Numbered from the stretch's first letter, positions 33,234 to 42,542 are shown. The stretch: 64,000 nucleotides of DNA from Clostridia bacterium (GCA_900768545.1 CAAGDD010000004.1:62001-126000), one strand, 5' to 3'. Notes: generated by a model from the letters alone, not told the origin. A program made the numbers and translations.

Positions 33234-35528
33234 ATGAAGAATAAAATATTTTACACATTTTCTGTAATATTTTTTGCGATAACTGCACTTTGTGAAGGAC
33301 TTTTTCTATGCCAAATTTTCAATAGGGATAGTCTTAGCCCGCATGGCTTATTTTCGATCGCGACCGAGTATTTTAATTTTGCTTTAACTGACAATGGCCG
33401 TCATGGTATCGAGCTTCCAGACTTGACGTCTGTTGTGCCAGAGTATGAAAAAGTGGTTGAGCTCACTTTCAATCCCTATCATGCATTTTTGGGTGATGAT
33501 GTTTATGTTATGACACTTGATGAGTTTTATGTAATGTGGCCTGACAAGGTTGACGAGGTTGATAATTCAAACAATATAAATATTTATATTAGTTGGAGTG
33601 ACACTCCAATTGGAAGAGTGATGTGCATTGTTCCTAACGGCGAAAATATTGTAAATTTATCTTCATTTACAGAAAAAAAACGATCAATTCAATATTATTT
33701 CACAGTGTCAGAAGGTGCGTCAAATATTTTTTCCGGCTTTGAAAGGTTGAGAGTTTTGGATATGTCAGGTGTTTTTGTTAAAAACTGCTCAAATGCAGAC
33801 GGAATGCTTGGCAATTTGTCAGGTTTGAAGTTGGGGAAGATGCCGATTCCACTTGATAATAGCATAACAGACAATATGATAGATGGAAATGAGGTGTCAA
33901 GCGAAGAATTTATGCCTTTTGGCGAAATTGGCTGTCCTTACCAAACTCAGGCGTATTCGGATTGTGAACTTATGGAGTTTCCTTTTGACAGACAGCATCA
34001 TGAAGATGGTCATGATGGATCGTGTTATACTGATGGCTGTGACGAAAACTTTTGGAATGATTTTTGGAACAGTCTTGGCGTCGATCCAATAAGTATAACA
34101 CAGGTTTATTTCAATAGTGAAGAAGCTATTTCAAATTTTAACATGTCAAATGATACCAGCATTACAGCAGAATCTGTCGGTGTTGGTCCTTTTACTTCGG
34201 CTTATGGAGAAATTCAAGTTTATGTTTCAAGTGGCAATTGGAATATTTATGACGCTTATGGCGAAACATTTTATAGTTTATATTCAAGCGAACTTGATGA
34301 TTATGATGGTTCTGAGCCTGTAGTCATAAATTTTGTAGGAAATTTCAATATTGGTCACCGAATAAACTTTTCGCCATTAAAAAATTTGTGTTATGTTGAT
34401 ATGTCTGGCGCTTGGGCTTATATGATGCGTGGTGCACTTGCTGCGTCAGAGTCTATCGGAACTATTCCTAGGGTGAAAAGCGGAACTGGTTTTATGGGAT
34501 ATGTAATGCCAATATATGTTCCTTATGAAGATCCAGTTGATAATGAAGATGTTTACAATGAAGGTCACTTTTTTGGATATGGTGCTTCTTTTGAAGGACG
34601 AAACAACTCGTTGTCAGGGACTGGCTGCAATAGTGGATACAATTTGTATAGAAATGAGTCACAATATATCGTTCATATCACTTTGGACAAAAATGGTGGT
34701 TCAAACGGGTCGGACGGCGTTTGGTTTTTGCAAAATACTTCGACATATTATGACAATGCAGATATGAGTTATTCAAATAAGGTAACACAAATTTCTGTTC
34801 CAACAAAAACAAATTATATTTTCGCGGGATATCAATATAACGGAACTGTGTATAATGGAAAATTGTTTATCGACAGCAATGGAAAATTTGCAAGTAATTT
34901 TGGGTCGTTTTTTGTTGAAGATGCGACGCTGACAGCACTTTGGGTTGAGCCTCAAGTGGTTTCAGTTTCGTTGAATCCAAACGGCGGAAGCGGAGTAGAT
35001 TCGGCGGTTTATTACTACTATTATGTAAACAAATATTACAAAGATTCGACTATGGCAAACAGATTTGATTACAACAAAATCACTTGCCCTACTCAATCTG
35101 GATATAAATTTTTGGGTTATTACACAGAATCCACTGGCGGAACACAATATATTTCAAGCACTGGAAATATTTCAGATGACTTGTGCTACAAAATCAACAG
35201 TTCTACGACATTATTTGCTCACTGGCGAGATAGTTCTGGTGGCGGTGGAGGCGGAACAGTCACCCCGACCACTTACACAGTTTCAGTGACAATCAAATCA
35301 AGCACAAGCAGCAATCCAAACACTTTTGAAAGTTCGACTTCGGGAATGAATAGTGTGACTGCAAACTATTATGCAAGTTCAACAAGTCAATCGTCTTCAA
35401 GCATTTCAAACGCAAGTTCGAGTTTCACTTCGGTGAAGAACAAAGATTTTAAACTTACAGCAGCGGCAAAAAATGGATATCTATTTTTTGGATTTACGAC
35501 AAGCAATTCTGCGCCAAGCCCAACTTAA
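33234..35528 (+). CDS. Large surface protein with InlB-type repeats, cut by a stop
   Basis: 764 codons ending at TAA 35526-35528. The N-terminus has a signal-like helix (about 4-25). Residues about 60-480 form an unassigned, acidic and aromatic region with leucine-rich-like short blocks (FERLRVLDMSGVFVKN; LKNLCYVDMSGAW). Two Listeria-Bacteroides (InlB B) beta-grasp repeats follow (about 480-565 and 575-665). Each ends in the YxFxGYxxxG and LxALW or LFAHW pattern. A Gly-rich linker and a Ser/Thr-rich region come last. It is probably exported for adhesion or host contact. Coding continues in the same frame beyond the stop (next entry). GGGAGG precedes the start. Confidence 0.8.
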   Translation: MKNKIFYTFSVIFFAITALCEGLFLCQIFNRDSLSPHGLFSIATEYFNFALTDNGRHGIELPDLTSVVPEYEKVVELTFNPYHAFLGDDVYVMTLDEFYVMWPDKVDEVDNSNNINIYISWSDTPIGRVMCIVPNGENIVNLSSFTEKKRSIQYYFTVSEGASNIFSGFERLRVLDMSGVFVKNCSNADGMLGNLSGLKLGKMPIPLDNSITDNMIDGNEVSSEEFMPFGEIGCPYQTQAYSDCELMEFPFDRQHHEDGHDGSCYTDGCDENFWNDFWNSLGVDPISITQVYFNSEEAISNFNMSNDTSITAESVGVGPFTSAYGEIQVYVSSGNWNIYDAYGETFYSLYSSELDDYDGSEPVVINFVGNFNIGHRINFSPLKNLCYVDMSGAWAYMMRGALAASESIGTIPRVKSGTGFMGYVMPIYVPYEDPVDNEDVYNEGHFFGYGASFEGRNNSLSGTGCNSGYNLYRNESQYIVHITLDKNGGSNGSDGVWFLQNTSTYYDNADMSYSNKVTQISVPTKTNYIFAGYQYNGTVYNGKLFIDSNGKFASNFGSFFVEDATLTALWVEPQVVSVSLNPNGGSGVDSAVYYYYYVNKYYKDSTMANRFDYNKITCPTQSGYKFLGYYTESTGGTQYISSTGNISDDLCYKINSSTTLFAHWRDSSGGGGGGTVTPTTYTVSVTIKSSTSSNPNTFESSTSGMNSVTANYYASSTSQSSSSISNASSSFTSVKNKDFKLTAAAKNGYLFFGFTTSNSAPSPT

Positions 35529-36479
35529 ACCGTGAGCGAGTCGCAAAGTTGGACGATCTCGTCAAACACTTCGATATATGTTTGGTTTAAGGCTGTTTCG
35601 GGGAACAAACTCAAATATGACTCGACCGACAAATATTGGTATTTCGAAGACGGAAAGACGCTTCAAAGTTATGTCGGCGATAAACTGAACAGCGAGATAA
35701 ATTCGAGCATAGATAAGACGACTGCTTCGACAGGAGAACTTACAATTTTCACCGTTGGCGGAACTGGTCACAATGTAAATTTATATAGATTTAAAGGCGA
35801 AATTTATGGTGCAGTCACCACTTTGCAAACAATGAATTTGAAATTGAGTGGAACTGACTATGCGTTTACAAAGGGGGAAACTTATTGGTTTAAATATGAG
35901 CCTATCCGTTGGCGTGTGAGTGATTATGGCATTCCAAGCACAAGTTATCCAACGGGTTGGGATAAGTATGGTTGCTATAATACTAACTTCACAGCCGTTT
36001 CAGACAAGATTGTTTACGCTTCTCAATTAAACACAGAAGAATTCACTCTTGGTGAAAATGGCTGCTATACAAACACAATGGTTAGCGGTTATAAAGACGG
36101 CGCTTATTCAATGGATGTGAGAATTAAAGAAAACTCTTTCAATTATTTGGCAGAAACAGATGCAAACATGACTCAATTTACTTCGCAAGACAAGTCGGAA
36201 GACAGAAGAACAGTGGTTTATCGCTTTAGACTTCGCGTGGCGAATGTTGAAGAACTTGAGAACAACTTCTCTGACTTGCGTTCGACCGCAACTGATTATG
36301 TAGCGTTTTTGCTTGGCATAAATACTGACCAATATTGCAATTATTTCACGAGAGATGTAGGAACAAAATATTACAATATGACCGGCATTGGTGTTGATGG
36401 CAGGTTGCACGACTATTATTCAAATCAGTTTATGGGCATGCGCCTTGCAATGACATTTACTCAAGGCTCGAGATATTAA
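35529..36479 (+). pseudogene. C-terminal remainder of the surface protein after the in-frame TAA
   Basis: The frame that ends at 35528 continues without shift for 316 codons (TVSESQSWTISSNTSIYVW and onward) to a second TAA at 36477-36479. The first possible start, GTG 35532, has no ribosome binding site and lies only 3 bases after the stop, so this is not a separate gene by ordinary rules. The sequence keeps good coding character: a FlgD-like or formylglycine-type pattern is hinted by YWFKYEPIRWRV, and aromatic Tyr/Phe are frequent. A single base change (for example TAA from TCA) would restore a protein of about 1,080 residues. An assembly error, recent nonsense mutation or readthrough are the options. 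Confidence 0.7.
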
Positions 36480-36481
36480 AA

Positions 36482-36635
36482 GGGCGACGGGAAAAGCAAA
36501 TCAAAAGATTTGCTTTTTTTTGTTGCAAAAGGCGGTGAGTGTGATGTGAAAATGAGCGGTGCGATGCGGCGGGTGGAGAGTTTGAAATGCCTTTGACGCC
36601 TTTTGCAACTCTGCCGCGTGCGGCAGCCGTCGCCC
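36482..36635. repeat. Three-armed palindromic element C
   Basis: The terminal repeat GGGCGACGG (36482-36490) pairs with CCGTCGCCC (36627-36635). Arm 1 is AAAAGCAAATC (36492-36502) with 36507-36517 plus eight T. Arm 2 is the 13-bp GTTGCAAAAGGCG (36522-36534) with 36597-36609 around a 62-base insert. Arm 3 is CTGCCG-CGTG-CGGCAG (36611-36626). Its stems match element B exactly, but the insert differs. It starts 2 bases after a stop codon. Confidence 0.92.
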
Positions 36636-36672
36636 GTGTTTGTTGAGAAAAAGGTGTTTGAATGTTGAAACT

Positions 36673-36801
36673 GGGGCGAAAGTTGGCGTTGAAAAGCGTG
36701 TGCAATTCAACGCTGTTTTGCCGCGAAAAATGTGTTAAAAAACTTTGACTTTTTCTCGCTCGCGGCAAAACGCAGCCCTGCGGGCTGCAAACCTTCGCCC
36801 C
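36673..36801. repeat. Three-armed palindromic element F
   Basis: The terminal repeat GGGGCGAAAGTT (36673-36684) pairs with 36790-36801 (one mismatch). Arm 1 is GCGTTGAA (36686-36693) with 36706-36713. Arm 2 is TTTTGCCGCGA (36716-36726) with 36760-36770. Arm 3 is GCAGCCC-TGC-GGGCTGC (36772-36788). It lies 37 bases after element C, and its left half is homologous to E2 in the same orientation. Confidence 0.9.
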
Positions 36802-36820
36802 ACAGCTGATTGGTTTACAA

Positions 36821-36851
36821 AAAAAAGACTTGCAAACTGCAAGTCTTTTTT
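36821..36851. terminator. Bidirectional terminator at the end of rpmB
   Basis: AAAAAAGACTTGCA (36821-36834) pairs perfectly with 36838-36851 around AAC. T runs exist on both strands; it ends rpmB on the minus strand. Confidence 0.85.
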
Positions 36852-36872
36852 ATTCCAAGTATCAAGCCAAAA

Positions 36873-37043
36873 CTATGCTTTTTTTGAAGTTCTAATGCAT
36901 TTTGTGCAAGCCTTAACTTTCTTTCCGTCAATTTCGGCACTTTGCAAATTTACATTATACTTTCTTGGAGCTTTGTTATTAGCGTGGCTAACTGTTTTTC
37001 CGTCCATTTTGCCTTTTCCGCAAACATCACATACTCTGCTCAT
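36873..37043 (-). CDS. rpmB: 50S ribosomal protein L28
   Basis: 56 residues, beginning MSRVCDVCGKGKMDGKTVSH and ending CTKCIRTSKKA. The two CxxC pairs (CDVC and CTKC) form the zinc-ribbon version of L28. SNANNKAPRKYNVNL-like text in the middle (here SHANNKAPRKYNVNLQS) is the family core. AAAGGAG lies 7 bases before the ATG at 37043. Its place just upstream of, and divergent from, yloU-yloV recalls the Bacillus order spoVM-rpmB-yloU-yloV, although the orientation differs here. Confidence 0.95.
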   Translation of the reverse strand: MSRVCDVCGKGKMDGKTVSHANNKAPRKYNVNLQSAEIDGKKVKACTKCIRTSKKA

Positions 37044-37205
37044 ATCATTTCTCCTTTAATAATTGTCGAGTTTAATCATAACACACAATTAAAAAAAAAT
37101 CAACTGTTTTTGGCAAGGTTTATTATTAAAATTTTCAATTCTTGCATATATTTTGTTATAAAAGCAGTCCCAAAAATATTTTTTTTGTAAAATCAATCAA
37201 AATAC

Positions 37206-37234
37206 TTGTCAAAAAAAATGGAATGTTGTATTAT
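37206..37234 (+). promoter_or_regulatory. Sigma-A promoter of yloU-yloV
   Basis: TTGTCA (37206-37211), 17 bases, TATTAT (37229-37234); the start is predicted near 37241. Confidence 0.65.
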
Positions 37235-37273
37235 ATAAATGCGAAATAATCTAAACAAGGGGGAGAATTTCCT

Positions 37274-37624
37274 TTGACAGTCGATACAAACAATTATTAT
37301 GGCAATATTTCAATCAGCGACAATGCAATCCGCACTGTGGCTGGTTTTGTTGCTCTCGATTGTTATGGCGTTGTTGACCTTGTAGCAAAAAATTTTAAAG
37401 AAAACGCCAGAGAACTTTTTAGAAAAGAAAGATATTCAAAAGGGATAACGGTCAGCCATATTGAAAACAGAATATTTATTGACATTCACTGCATTTTAAA
37501 ATACGGTGTTTCTATCAGTGCGGTGGCTGAATCTCTCAAAAAATCAGTAAAATATAGCGTAGAAAACTTCACGGGCATGATTGTTGATACTGTCAATGTC
37601 CATGTTGTGGGCGTGTGCGTATAA
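37274..37624 (+). CDS. yloU: Asp23/Gls24 family protein YloU
   Basis: 116 residues with the Asp23 core: GNISISDNAIRTVAGFVALD, a basic central stretch with KGITVSHIENRIFIDIHCILKYG, and the C-terminal TVNVHVVGV. The start codon is TTG 37274, chosen because GGGGGAGAA (37259-37267) is ideally placed and no ATG occurs near. Asp23 proteins are abundant, envelope-associated and stress-linked, and are often paired with FakA/YloV. The yloV start is 15 bases downstream, so the two are cotranscribed. Confidence 0.9.
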   Translation: MTVDTNNYYGNISISDNAIRTVAGFVALDCYGVVDLVAKNFKENARELFRKERYSKGITVSHIENRIFIDIHCILKYGVSISAVAESLKKSVKYSVENFTGMIVDTVNVHVVGVCV

Positions 37625-37639
37625 ATTTAGGGAGCAGTT

Positions 37640-39274
37640 ATGCAAAAATCGATAAACGGAGCAACCTTTCGCAAGATGCTTCTTGCCGGAGTTAGTTTGC
37701 TCGAACAAAATAAAGAATATATAGACTCATTAAACGTATTTCCAGTGCCAGATGGCGACACAGGAACAAATATGTTTTTGACGATGAAATCAGCAGTCGG
37801 AGAAGTAAACAAGTGTATGAACAATGACCTTGCATCACTCTCTGAAGCTTTTTCAAAAGGTGCGCTTCGTGGCGCTCGTGGAAACAGCGGTGTTATCACT
37901 TCACAAATTTTCAAAGGCTTTTGTTCTGTAACAAAAAATTTGAAAGAAATCACAACCAAAGACTTCGCAAAAGCTATGCAAGAAGGTGCAACAATCGCAT
38001 ATAAAGCGGTTACAAAACCAAAAGAAGGCACAATTTTGACCGTAATTCGTGTTATGTCAGAAAACGCTGTTGCTTTGGCTAAAAAACACGACGACTTTGA
38101 TGTTTGGTTTAAAAAAGTTATCGACACCGGTGAAGAAATCTTGAAACAAACTCCAGAAATGTTGCCAGTTTTGAAAAAGGCAGGCGTTGTTGACTCTGGT
38201 GGTCGCGGAATTTTGGTTATCTTCACAGGTTTTTGCCGTTATTTAGCTGGCGAAGAAGATTTGGAATATGTTTTCGAAGACGAAACAAAGCCACAGACTG
38301 TTGATGATGTTATCGCTGATATCAACAATCTTAGCGATATCGAATTTGGCTATTGCACCGAATATATGATTATCAATATGTTTAAGAAGACGACAGAAGC
38401 GGATATCGAAAAATTGAGAGAAAAACTTATGGAAATCGGTGATTCAGTTATCTGTATTGGCGACCTTTCATTGGTTAAGGTTCACGTTCACACAAACGAA
38501 CCAAACAAGGCTCTTGGCTACGCTTTGGAACTTGGCGAACTTTACAATCTCAAAATCGAAAATATGAGAGAACAAAATCGTGAACTCAAGAAAAAAGCAC
38601 AAATTGCTGAAAATTCAAAGGAAATTGGTATGATTTCTGTTGCTCCTGGCGACGGATTTGCTTCAATTTTCAAAGAGTTGTTGGTTGACGAAAATATCGT
38701 TGGCGGACAAACTATGAATCCAAGTGCAGAAGATATCGCAAACGCTGCTGATAAAGTTCCTGCAAGAAATGTCTTTGTTTTCCCAAACAACAAAAACATC
38801 ATTTTGGCTGCTGAACAAGCAAACGATGTGACAAACAAAAACTTGATTATTATCCCAACAAAGAGCGTGCCAGAAGGCATCGCTGCAGCTATCGCTTTCA
38901 ATCCAGATGCTTCTGTTGAAGAAAATCAAAGTGCAATGCTTGAAGCTGTTAAAAATGTTCGTTCTGGATCAGTTACTTACGCTGTTCGTGACACTCACGT
39001 TGACGGATTTGACCTTACAAAAGGTGAAATCATTGGACTTGACAACAAGGCGATCTTGGCAAAAGGAAACTTGGTAGGCGACACAACTGAAAAACTTATT
39101 GACGCTATGTTTGATGACTCTGTTATGAATATCACTCTTTTCTATGGAGAAGATATTAGAGAAGACGAAGCAAACGAACTTCAAGAACGTATCGCAAACA
39201 AATATCCTGACTGTGAAGTTACTGTTGCTCATGGTGGCCAACCAGTTTATTATTATTTGATTTCTCTTGAATAA
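37640..39274 (+). CDS. yloV: DAK2-domain fatty acid kinase subunit (FakA/YloV)
   Basis: 544 residues. The DhaL-type ATP domain has NVFPVPDGDTGTNMFLT (about 31-47), whose Asp residues bind Mg-ATP, and GALRGARGNSGVITSQI. A middle domain carries CTEYMI and the histidine-containing VHVHTNEP. The C-terminal DegV-like domain includes VFPNNKNI. FakA phosphorylates fatty acids carried by a FakB protein, feeding exogenous fatty acids into PlsX/PlsY phospholipid synthesis; plsY is in this window. It is cotranscribed with yloU and ended by a terminator. Confidence 0.93.
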   Translation: MQKSINGATFRKMLLAGVSLLEQNKEYIDSLNVFPVPDGDTGTNMFLTMKSAVGEVNKCMNNDLASLSEAFSKGALRGARGNSGVITSQIFKGFCSVTKNLKEITTKDFAKAMQEGATIAYKAVTKPKEGTILTVIRVMSENAVALAKKHDDFDVWFKKVIDTGEEILKQTPEMLPVLKKAGVVDSGGRGILVIFTGFCRYLAGEEDLEYVFEDETKPQTVDDVIADINNLSDIEFGYCTEYMIINMFKKTTEADIEKLREKLMEIGDSVICIGDLSLVKVHVHTNEPNKALGYALELGELYNLKIENMREQNRELKKKAQIAENSKEIGMISVAPGDGFASIFKELLVDENIVGGQTMNPSAEDIANAADKVPARNVFVFPNNKNIILAAEQANDVTNKNLIIIPTKSVPEGIAAAIAFNPDASVEENQSAMLEAVKNVRSGSVTYAVRDTHVDGFDLTKGEIIGLDNKAILAKGNLVGDTTEKLIDAMFDDSVMNITLFYGEDIREDEANELQERIANKYPDCEVTVAHGGQPVYYYLISLE

Positions 39275-39291
39275 AATTATTAAAACATAAC

Positions 39292-39319
39292 AAAAACACG
39301 GCGAAATGTCGTGTTTTTT
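39292..39319 (+). terminator. Intrinsic terminator of yloV
   Basis: AAAAACACG (39292-39300) pairs with CGTGTTTTT (39310-39318). Confidence 0.8.
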
Positions 39320-39432
39320 ATTTGTCTTTTGACACATATTGAAATGATATGTTGATGTTTGAAAGTGAAGTCGAAATTTGGAAAGTAATGTTGAAATTTT
39401 AAAAAACTTTGAGATGAAGTTTTGTTTTGCAA

Positions 39433-39588
39433 GGGCGTCGGAAAAGCAAATCAAAAGATTTGCTTTTTTTTGTTGCAAAAGGGCGGGCGATGAGCAGAAT
39501 TGACGGACAATGGCGGGCGGTGTGAAAGGGCTGATTTTTTTACACCTTTTGCAAATCTGGCGCACATTCTGTGCGGCAGCCGGCGCCC
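39433..39588. repeat. Three-armed palindromic element D
   Basis: The terminal stem GGGCGTCGG (39433-39441) pairs with CCGGCGCCC (39580-39588), one T-G. Arm 1 is AAAAGCAAATC (39442-39452) with 39457-39467 plus eight T. Arm 2 is TTGCAAAAGG (39473-39482) with 39545-39554 around a 62-base insert. Arm 3 is CTGGCGCACA (39557-39566) with 39570-39579, one mismatch. Same subfamily as B and C. The remaining gap to the serS terminator (39589-39739) shows no gene. Confidence 0.9.
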
Positions 39589-39739
39589 CGTTTCCATTGA
39601 AAACACTTTGTTTGAAAATCACCACAACAAAACTACACTTTATAAAAAACTACACAAAAGAAACATACATTTAAAACCGCCACACCACAAAAAACACATA
39701 TAAAAAGCACTTTATTTTTCATAACCACCACACTGCTAC

Positions 39740-39770
39740 AAAAAAAACAGCATATCGATTTGATATGCTG
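39740..39770 (-). terminator. Intrinsic terminator of serS
   Basis: CAGCATATC (39748-39756) pairs with GATATGCTG (39762-39770). On the minus strand it is followed by eight T (complement of 39740-39747). Confidence 0.85.
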
Positions 39771-39788
39771 CTAAAATTTGTTTAAAAG

Positions 39789-41081
39789 TTAGGCTTTTTT
39801 AACTGGATAGATATATTCTTTTCCACCCATATATTTTTGCAAAACTTTTGGAACTTTGATTGATCCGTCTGCTTGATAGTTGTTTTCCAAGAGAGCAATA
39901 AGACCACGTGGAGAAGCAACAACAGTGTTGTTTAATGTGTGAACAAGATATGTTCCTTTTTCGCCTTTGGCACGGATTGAAAGACGTCTAGCTTGAGCGT
40001 CACCCAAAGTTGAGCAAGAGCAAACTTCAAAATATTTCTTTTGTCTTGGGCTCCACGCTTCAATGTCACAAGACTTAACTTTCAAATCAGCCAAGTCGCC
40101 AGAGCAACATTCAAGTTGACGAACAGGAATGTTCATATTGTTGAAGATTTCAACAGAATATTTCCACATTTTGTTATACCAAGCCATGCTATCTTCAGGT
40201 TTGCACAAAACGATCATTTCTTGTTTTTCGAATTGGTGAACACGATAAACTCCGCGTTCTTCAAGGCCGTGTGAGCCGATTTCTTTTCTAAAACATGGGC
40301 TATAAGATGTGAGTGTGATAGGAAGTTCTTGTTCTTTCACGATTTGACCTTTAAAACGACCAATCATCGAGTGCTCACTTGTTCCAATAAGGAAAAGATC
40401 TTCGTTTTCGATTTTATACATCATTGCGTCCATTTCAGCAAAACTCATAACGCCATTTACAACATCGCTGCGGATCATAAATGGAGGAATGCAGAAAGTG
40501 AAGCCTTTGTCGATCATATAATCACGACCATAAGCGATCATTGCTTCGTGAAGGCGGGCAGCGTCACCCATAAGATAATAGAATCCTGCACCGCTTGTTC
40601 TGCCAGCACTATCTTTGTCAAGGCCGCTGATAGATTCCAAAATGTCGGCGTTGTAAGGGATTTCATAATCAGGCACAACAGGTTCGCCAAAACGAGCGAG
40701 TTCAACATTTTCGCTGTCATCTTTTCCAACTGGCACGCTTTCGTCGATGATGTTTGGAATGGTCATCATAATCTTTTTGATTTTTTCTGCCAATTCTTCT
40801 TCATCTTTTTCGAGTTGGTCAATGCGGTCGTTGTTTGCTTTGACTTGTTCTTTAATTTTGTTTGCTTCGTCAATTTTTTTCTCTTTCATAAGCATTCCAA
40901 TTTGGCTTGAAAGAGTGTTTCTGCTGGCACGAAGATTGTCACCTTCTTGTTTATAAGCCCGAAGTTGGGCGTCAAGCTTTTCTACTTCGTCAACAAGTGG
41001 CAATTTTTCGTCTTGAAACTTCTTTTTGATGTTTTCTTTAACGAGTTCTTTGTTTGTTCTTATCAAGTTTATATCAATCAT
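39789..41081 (-). CDS. serS: Seryl-tRNA synthetase
   Basis: 430 residues from the ATG at 41081, preceded by AAGGAG; a longer frame to 41114 has no site. The N-terminal coiled-coil arm (about 25-100) binds the long variable arm of tRNA-Ser. Class II motifs: motif 2 around CFRKEIGSHGLEERGVYRVHQFEKQE and motif 3 NNTVVASPRGLIALLENN. It charges serine to tRNA-Ser in the cytoplasm. No T-box leader is visible upstream. Monocistronic. Confidence 0.97.
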   Translation of the reverse strand: MIDINLIRTNKELVKENIKKKFQDEKLPLVDEVEKLDAQLRAYKQEGDNLRASRNTLSSQIGMLMKEKKIDEANKIKEQVKANNDRIDQLEKDEEELAEKIKKIMMTIPNIIDESVPVGKDDSENVELARFGEPVVPDYEIPYNADILESISGLDKDSAGRTSGAGFYYLMGDAARLHEAMIAYGRDYMIDKGFTFCIPPFMIRSDVVNGVMSFAEMDAMMYKIENEDLFLIGTSEHSMIGRFKGQIVKEQELPITLTSYSPCFRKEIGSHGLEERGVYRVHQFEKQEMIVLCKPEDSMAWYNKMWKYSVEIFNNMNIPVRQLECCSGDLADLKVKSCDIEAWSPRQKKYFEVCSCSTLGDAQARRLSIRAKGEKGTYLVHTLNNTVVASPRGLIALLENNYQADGSIKVPKVLQKYMGGKEYIYPVKKA

Positions 41082-41330
41082 AACTTTCTCCTTAATTAGC
41101 AAAATTATAGACATTTCTGCATTTTATGTCAAGTTTTTGAAAGGATAAAGATTTTAAAGCACAAAAAAAACAACAATTTTTTGTTGAAATTGTCAAAATA
41201 ACGCAATTTTTTGTGATTGAAATTAAATATGTATAAATATTAAAAAAAATAAATTTTTATAAGTAATTATGCATTTTTATTTGACTTTTTGTCAAAAAAT
41301 GGATATTCTATTGTATATAAGTGGGGTAAT

Positions 41331-42455
41331 ATGGCAAAAAATTGTGTCACTGTGGTCGAAATTGGCTCATCAAAATTGTCTTGTGTTGTCGCACAACGCG
41401 GTGTTAATGGCATTTTCAATATCAAAGCTAATGCTTCAGTCGAATATGCTGGCTTTTTTGAAGGCGAATTTTTGGAAAAATCACTTTTAGAAGATTCGTT
41501 TAAAAGTTTGTTTGCAAAAGTTGCTTCTGTTTATCAAAAAAATATAAACAAAATTTATGTTGGAGTTCCTGCCGAATTTTCAAAAGTGTGTGAAATTTCT
41601 CAACAAATTTCGTTTAGAATGAAAAAAACTATCAAAGAAAAAGACCTTGATGCTTTGTCTGAAATGGCTTCTGACAAAATCGATGTCGAAGATATGGAAG
41701 TTTTGTCTGTTAGCCCTATTTGTTATGGCATTGACGACAATCGAAAAACAAACAATCCTATCGGCTTGAAAGCCACAAAACTTATGGCTGATTTTAGTGC
41801 AGTTTTGGCACAATCAAGCTTTATTCAAACATTAAACAAAATCTGGACACGCCTTGGCATCGAACAAGTTGAGTATATCAGCGAGCCTTTGTGTGAAGCG
41901 TTGACAGTTGTTGACAAAGAAGAAAGAGAGCGCACTTGCATCGTTATTGACGTTGGAGCGCGTTCGTCAAGCGTCGCTTTTGTTAAAGGAAACGGCTTGA
42001 CAAGTTTGACTTCTTTTTCAATGGGTGGATCGTTTATCACAAGCGATTTGGCAGAAGCGTGCTCAATCGGCTATGAAGATGCTCGAAATTTGAAAAAACA
42101 AATTGTTCTTTCACTCAAAGGCGGGGACAACGATTTTTATGAATTACCACTTTTGGGCGGAAGAATTATTCGAATTCCATTGAATTATGCAAACGAAGCA
42201 GTTTGTTATAGACTCGAACTTATCGCAAAAACAGTAAACGAGTGCATTAGACTTTTTGCAAAAGAATATGTGCCTTATTATCCAGTGTTTTTGTGTGGAG
42301 CGGGTATTAGCAAAATCAAAGGCGGAAAAGACTTTTTTGCAAAGTGCATTGGTCGAAATATCGCTTATGGAACTTCATCAATTCCAGCACTTGACAAGCC
42401 TGAAATTGCAAGTTTGACGGGTATGGTTGAGATTGCTCTGTCAAAAAACGAATAA
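41331..42455 (+). CDS. ftsA: FtsA-like actin-fold division protein
   Basis: 374 residues. The actin/FtsA ATPase pattern includes VVEIGSSKLSCVVAQ (phosphate 1), a SHS2-like 1C region (about 70-170), VIDVGARSSSVAFVKGNGL (phosphate 2) and FLCGAGISKIKG (adenosine loop). The usual C-terminal amphipathic membrane helix of FtsA is not obvious; the protein ends VEIALSKNE, so membrane attachment may differ. Position directly before ftsZ supports a divisome role. A promoter-like TTGTCA (41289) and TATATA (41314) leave a very short leader; GTGGGG at 41321-41326 may be its ribosome binding site. Start ATG 41331. Confidence 0.82.
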   Translation: MAKNCVTVVEIGSSKLSCVVAQRGVNGIFNIKANASVEYAGFFEGEFLEKSLLEDSFKSLFAKVASVYQKNINKIYVGVPAEFSKVCEISQQISFRMKKTIKEKDLDALSEMASDKIDVEDMEVLSVSPICYGIDDNRKTNNPIGLKATKLMADFSAVLAQSSFIQTLNKIWTRLGIEQVEYISEPLCEALTVVDKEERERTCIVIDVGARSSSVAFVKGNGLTSLTSFSMGGSFITSDLAEACSIGYEDARNLKKQIVLSLKGGDNDFYELPLLGGRIIRIPLNYANEAVCYRLELIAKTVNECIRLFAKEYVPYYPVFLCGAGISKIKGGKDFFAKCIGRNIAYGTSSIPALDKPEIASLTGMVEIALSKNE

Positions 42456-42491
42456 AAATACAAAAAATTTACGAAATTTTATCAAAAATTG

Positions 42492-42521
42492 TTGCCAAAA
42501 AGCAAAATAAAGAGTTAAAAT
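42492..42521 (+). promoter_or_regulatory. Candidate ftsZ promoter
   Basis: TTGCCA (42492-42497), 18 bases, TAAAAT (42516-42521), upstream of the GAGGAG ribosome binding site. Confidence 0.4.
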
Positions 42522-42542
42522 AAAACAAAGAGGAGATTTCTT

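Noticed and set aside
35532..36479. Independent gene starting at GTG 35532
   Set aside because: No ribosome binding site, same frame as the upstream gene and only 3 bases after its stop; better read as the rest of one interrupted gene.
41082..41330. T-box leader for serS
   Set aside because: I looked for the T-box sequence and an anticodon-bearing stem on the minus strand and saw neither.
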